Shown here: positions 13,313 to 16,212 of the stretch, in pieces
How positions within the stretch are numbered: position 1 is the stretch's first letter
Layout of the letters: each line of letters starts with the position of its first letter
Source: Nitrospinota bacterium
GTDB taxonomy: Bacteria; Nitrospinota; Nitrospinia; JACRGO01
Length of the DNA: 16,212 nucleotides
Direction: 5' to 3'
Assembly: GCA_016212295.1 (NCBI GenBank)
Contig: JACRGO010000098.1
Location: 1 to 16,212, forward strand
Notes under the pieces: model-generated
Told to the model about the DNA's origin: nothing
Databases searched by the model: none
What the model saw: only the letters and a program-made list of their open reading frames with translations
Position numbers and translations under genes: made by a program

Positions 13313-15781
13313 TCACAGAGGGGAACTGGAATTTGGAAAATCCTCTTTTTTATCTTCCGCGGGAGCGTATTGCACCGGGGCCGAATTTCCGAGGAAGCAT
13401 TCAAAAAGGTAGGGTTTTCCAAAATTGGCCAGCAGTCCGCTCTTTGGGTCTATTTTCTTGAAAATAATATTAGGCGGGACAGGAAAGTCGTGGACAGGTT
13501 TGTCCTTTTCAACTGTTTCCATAAAATCTAGCCATATTGGAGAGGCCGCGCGGGCCCCTGTTTCGAGCTTGCCCAGCGGCTTATTGTCATCCTTGCCGAC
13601 CCACACGCCGGTGGCTATTTCCGTGGTGAAGCCCATGAACCAGGCGTCAATGTAATTATTAGTGGTGCCGGTTTTGCCTGCCACCGGCCTGCCCAGGGAG
13701 GAAACGGTTTTTCCGGTCCCTTCCTCAATCACGCTTTTCAAAATACTAACCATTGAATACGCGATTTCAGGGGAAATGACCTGGCTCCCTTGGGGCCTGC
13801 GCTCCTCGACAATGTCTCCGTCCCGGTTTTTTATATACCGGACGCCGTATGGCTCCATCCTGAGGCCGCCATTCGCGAAGGCGCTGTAAACGGAAATCAG
13901 CTCCCACAAAGTCAAGCCGGAGGACCCAAGCGCCAGGGAAAGGTCCGCCTCCAGCGGGCTGTCTATGCCCAGTCTCTTGGCCATTGCCACCACATCCTGA
14001 ACGCCGATGTCCTTGAGCACCTTAATGGTGACGAGGTTTCTTGAATGCGCGACGGCTTCGCGTATCCTTGTGGGACCATAAAATTTTTCCTCGAAATTTT
14101 CCGGTTTCCACTTGAATTTTTGAACTTCCGTTTCGTTATATATAACCGGGGAATCCAGGACAATGGTGGCGGGCGTATACCCCTTTTCCAGGGCGGTTGT
14201 GTAAATAATCGGCTTGAAGGCGGAACCCGGCTGTCTCGTCGCCTGAGTGGCTCGATTGAATTGGCTCTTTTTATAATCGTATCCGCCCACCATGGCCTTT
14301 ATCTGGCCCGTTGGCGGGTCCAGCGCCAGCAAGGCCCCTTGCACTTCAGGCTCCTGCTCAAGGGCCAAACGCAGCCTGTCGCTTCCGCCCTTCTCCTTGG
14401 GAAGGACCCTTACCTCTATAATGTCCCCCGCCTTCAGGACCCCCAAAGGATTACTTATCTTGGCGTACAATCCGTCCGTGTTCGGATTGGGCTTCCTGGC
14501 CCAATCCATGTCCTTCAAGGCGATCTCGCCGGAAATAAAACCAAGGGAAACCTGCGCCTTGTCCGGTTTGACCTCAGTGACCGACCCAACCAGTATTTTT
14601 CCTGGGACCAGGGAATTATCCTCGCCGCTTTTTTCCTGCTCCCAAGGGAAAGGGACCACTTGGCCGACGGAGTAAGTCCCGTTTTCGTATCCAGCCGGGC
14701 GGTTAGGCGAACCGGCCCTGATGATGGGTCCCCTGAAGCCGTAACGTTTGTCATCCGTTCGCAGCCCCTGGAATAAGGCCATCTGCGCTTTTTTCTGGTA
14801 CTCTTGGTTGAGGGTTGTATAGACATGAAATCCGCTGCGGTAGAGTTTTGTGCTTCCGTATTTATCCTCAATATAGCGGCGGACATATTCAATGAAATAA
14901 GGGGCCTGGTTTTGCCTGAAGCTCTCCCTGTCGCCCAGGTTAAAGGGTCTCAAGGCCGCTTCCTGGGCCTCCTTTTCGCTTATGAAGTTGTTTGCCGCAA
15001 GGCGCCGCAAGGCGTGGTTCCTGCGATTCATCGCTCTTTCCGGATTGAGGTACGGAGAGTAATTCCTGGGCGCCCTGGGCAAGGAGGCGATGAGGGCCAT
15101 TTCGGAGATATCCAGTTCATTGATATGCTTCCCGAAATATGTTTGGGCCGCCGCCTCCACCCCATAAGCCCCGTGGCCATAATAAATTTGATTCAGGTAG
15201 ATCTCCAGGATTTCGTTCTTGGTGAAGTTCCTTTCGATGCTTATGGCCAGAATAGCTTCGCGTATTTTTCTTTCGATATTTCTTTCTGGAGAGAGAAACA
15301 TCGTCTTCGCCAACTGCTGAGTGATCGTGCTGCCCCCTTCCACCACGTGTCCGGCTAGAAAATTCTTGATCCCGGCCCGGATGATGCCCAGGTAGTCGAT
15401 TCCGCCGTGGCTGAAAAAGTTGGAATCCTCCACTGCTATGCTGGCCTGGATCATCATCGCGGGCATTTCATCGATAGGAACAAGGATGCGCCTTTCGATG
15501 TAAAATTCCCCGATTTTTTCGTCCTTGTCGGAATATATGAAGGTGGGGAGACTAGGCTTATAGTCCTTAAGCTCCCTGACGTCCGGCAGGCCCTCTGAAT
15601 ACTTTTTGTAAATAAAATAACCCGCGGAAATCCCGACTATACCCCCCAGAAAAAAAAGCAGGAGGAACGCCTTGAGCAGGAAGCGAAGGAATTTCCTCTT
15701 TTTTTTCTTTACAGGAGGCTTCGGCTTTTTCGCTGCTTCCTTCGGAGACCCGGAAGAATCGGAAGAATTTGTGTTGTTCAT
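13313..15781 (-). CDS. mrcA: Penicillin-binding protein 1A, bifunctional transglycosylase/transpeptidase
   Basis: An 822-residue inner-membrane enzyme that polymerises lipid II and cross-links peptidoglycan in the periplasm. A Lys-rich cytoplasmic tail (1-30) and one transmembrane helix (about 32-55) are followed by the GT51 transglycosylase domain. That domain has catalytic E118 in VEDSNFFSHGG, then GGSTITQQLAKT and a YLNQIYYGHGAYGVEAAA segment. An OB-like insert (about 320-470) precedes the transpeptidase domain, which has S520-K523 (PGSAFKP), S580-R581-N582 and K703-T-G (KTGTTNNY). These motifs and the length fit class A PBP1A. An in-frame TAG just upstream fixes the ATG at 15781. No Shine-Dalgarno is visible. 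It is the first gene of the minus-strand cluster. Confidence 0.95.
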   Translation of the reverse strand: MNNTNSSDSSGSPKEAAKKPKPPVKKKKRKFLRFLLKAFLLLFFLGGIVGISAGYFIYKKYSEGLPDVRELKDYKPSLPTFIYSDKDEKIGEFYIERRILVPIDEMPAMMIQASIAVEDSNFFSHGGIDYLGIIRAGIKNFLAGHVVEGGSTITQQLAKTMFLSPERNIERKIREAILAISIERNFTKNEILEIYLNQIYYGHGAYGVEAAAQTYFGKHINELDISEMALIASLPRAPRNYSPYLNPERAMNRRNHALRRLAANNFISEKEAQEAALRPFNLGDRESFRQNQAPYFIEYVRRYIEDKYGSTKLYRSGFHVYTTLNQEYQKKAQMALFQGLRTDDKRYGFRGPIIRAGSPNRPAGYENGTYSVGQVVPFPWEQEKSGEDNSLVPGKILVGSVTEVKPDKAQVSLGFISGEIALKDMDWARKPNPNTDGLYAKISNPLGVLKAGDIIEVRVLPKEKGGSDRLRLALEQEPEVQGALLALDPPTGQIKAMVGGYDYKKSQFNRATQATRQPGSAFKPIIYTTALEKGYTPATIVLDSPVIYNETEVQKFKWKPENFEEKFYGPTRIREAVAHSRNLVTIKVLKDIGVQDVVAMAKRLGIDSPLEADLSLALGSSGLTLWELISVYSAFANGGLRMEPYGVRYIKNRDGDIVEERRPQGSQVISPEIAYSMVSILKSVIEEGTGKTVSSLGRPVAGKTGTTNNYIDAWFMGFTTEIATGVWVGKDDNKPLGKLETGARAASPIWLDFMETVEKDKPVHDFPVPPNIIFKKIDPKSGLLANFGKPYLFECFLGNSAPVQYAPAEDKKEDFPNSSSPL

Positions 15782-15804
15782 TTTTTTAGTGAACTAAAAT
15801 CAAA

Positions 15805-15810
15805 AATATA
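15805..15810 (-). promoter_or_regulatory. Possible -10 element upstream of the PBP1A cluster
   Basis: TATATT on the minus strand lies 24 bases before the PBP1A ATG. No good -35 is seen at the right distance. Placement ahead of the first gene of the cluster is the main support. Confidence 0.22.
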
Positions 15811-15865
15811 CCACAGGGCACAGTAGCTCTTATTTTAAACTTAGTGAGCCTTCATGTCTTAGCGC

Positions 15866-15910
15866 CTTTGTGGCTATTATTTTTTCGCCACAAGACACAA
15901 AGCCACAAGG
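15866..15910. repeat. CACAAAG-type intergenic inverted repeat
   Basis: CTTTGTGGC (15866-15874) can pair with GCCACAAG (15887-15894), and a second GCCACAAGG follows at 15902-15910. This type of sequence (variants of CTTTGTGTCTTGTGGC) recurs in intergenic DNA of many bacteria. It probably has no coding role. It lies upstream of the PBP1A cluster. Confidence 0.4.
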
Positions 15911-15964
15911 AAACACAAAGAGCTATAATTTAACGCCCTTCGGGCGGGCTTTAAAGAATTGACA

Positions 15965-16039
15965 TCCCCTAACCCCCTTTTTTAAGGGGGAATATCTAAA
16001 AAATTCCCCCCTGGCAAGGGGGGATCAAGGGGGGTGTGC
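15965..16039. repeat. G/C-run dispersed repeat element with nested hairpins
   Basis: Runs of five to six C and G form nested palindromes. CCCCCTT and AAGGGGG surround a four-base loop at 15973-15990. CCCCCC (16006-16011) faces GGGGGG (16018-16023). The outer arms are CCCC (15966-15969) and GGGGGG (16029-16034). The overall pattern, CCCCTAACCCCC ... TTCCCCCC.TGGCAAGGGGGGATCAAGGGGGG, is a widespread intergenic repeat type of Gram-negative and environmental genomes, possibly a MITE or REP-like element. A small CGCCC-TTC-GGGCG hairpin (15934-15946) precedes it. Confidence 0.65.
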
Positions 16040-16089
16040 CTCAATATCTATTTGATTTTAAAAGATTTTAAATCCCGCGCGCTACCGGC

Positions 16090-16212
16090 TATTGCAACAC
16101 TTGTAGATAGAAAAAGCCACGCGAGGTAAGCTACGTTCTTCGTATTGTGCCACAACACAAGGAGAACGACATGGCTTACACACGCGTGACCAAAGAAGAA
16201 CGCAATCTCATG
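16090..16212 (+). mobile_element. Left end of a putative IS30-family insertion sequence, cut by the window edge
   Basis: TATTGCAACACTTGTAGATAG, beginning about 16090, resembles the TGCAACA-containing terminal repeats common in IS30-family elements. It is followed at a typical distance by a start codon whose product looks like an IS30 transposase. The exact left boundary and the right end cannot be seen here. It abuts the G/C-run repeat, which may have been the insertion region. Confidence 0.45.
16171..16212 (+). CDS. Start of a putative IS30-family transposase (partial)
   Basis: Only the first 14 codons are present, reading MAYTRVTKEERNLM. IS30-family transposases typically begin with M-Y-T/L-T-x-E-E/D-R followed by a helix-turn-helix, and this fits. 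AAGGAG (16159-16164) lies six bases before the ATG. The rest lies beyond the window, so the DDE domain cannot be checked. Another protein with a similar N-terminus is possible. Confidence 0.45.
   Translation, partial: MAYTRVTKEERNLM

Noticed and set aside
12494-13531. 345-codon plus-strand open frame opposite the sigma-54 regulator
   Set aside because: It overlaps the regulator and the end of the PBP1A gene, both with diagnostic motifs, and shows no recognisable domain.
14045-14776. 243-codon plus-strand open frame opposite PBP1A
   Set aside because: It is antisense to the transpeptidase-encoding region, with no ribosome binding site and no domain.

Overview
The window looks like a stretch of chromosome from a Gram-negative bacterium of roughly 50% GC. 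The best clue to its lineage is the first operon. It pairs a cytochrome bd-like oxidase subunit with several c-type cytochromes and a protein resembling the gamma subunit of nitrite oxidoreductase (an ethylbenzene-dehydrogenase-type heme b domain). Such combinations are known from Nitrospirota, Nitrospinota and related environmental lineages. I favour that neighbourhood, but no rRNA or marker gene in the window settles it.

Layout. (1) 298-5342, + strand: a four-gene respiratory operon, made of a bd-like oxidase core, a diheme cytochrome c, a membrane-anchored monoheme cytochrome c, and a diheme c / heme b fusion with a C-terminal anchor. A strong intrinsic terminator at 5382-5416 closes it. 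No cydB-like second oxidase subunit and no molybdopterin NxrA/NxrB follow. (2) 5464-6249, +: a cytoplasmic coiled-coil protein whose centre is ten uninterrupted 33-bp (11-residue) repeats. (3) 6358-7117: a gene-poor zone with minus-strand debris, namely a receiver-domain fragment and small open frames, one of which has a very good ribosome binding site. (4) rpe (-) and lysS (+), divergently arranged around 7766-7920. (5) 9517-15781, minus strand: five closely spaced genes, transcribed from the right as PBP1A, a sigma-54 response regulator, a TIGR02300-like zinc-ribbon protein, miaA and a UroD-family protein. (6) 15782-16212: dispersed-repeat DNA, then what appears to be the left end and first codons of an IS30-family insertion sequence cut by the window edge.

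How the parts work together. The first operon probably builds one membrane-bound electron-transfer complex. Periplasmic c-type hemes and a heme b domain would pass electrons to or from a bd-like membrane core of uncertain direction and substrate. The minus-strand cluster combines cell-wall synthesis, a stress- or nutrient-type sigma-54 regulator and tRNA modification, and is probably co-transcribed from a promoter upstream of the PBP1A gene. rpe and lysS are housekeeping genes. The parts most worth following are the oxidase/NxrC-like operon, the hendecad-repeat protein and the small-gene or pseudogene zone between them.
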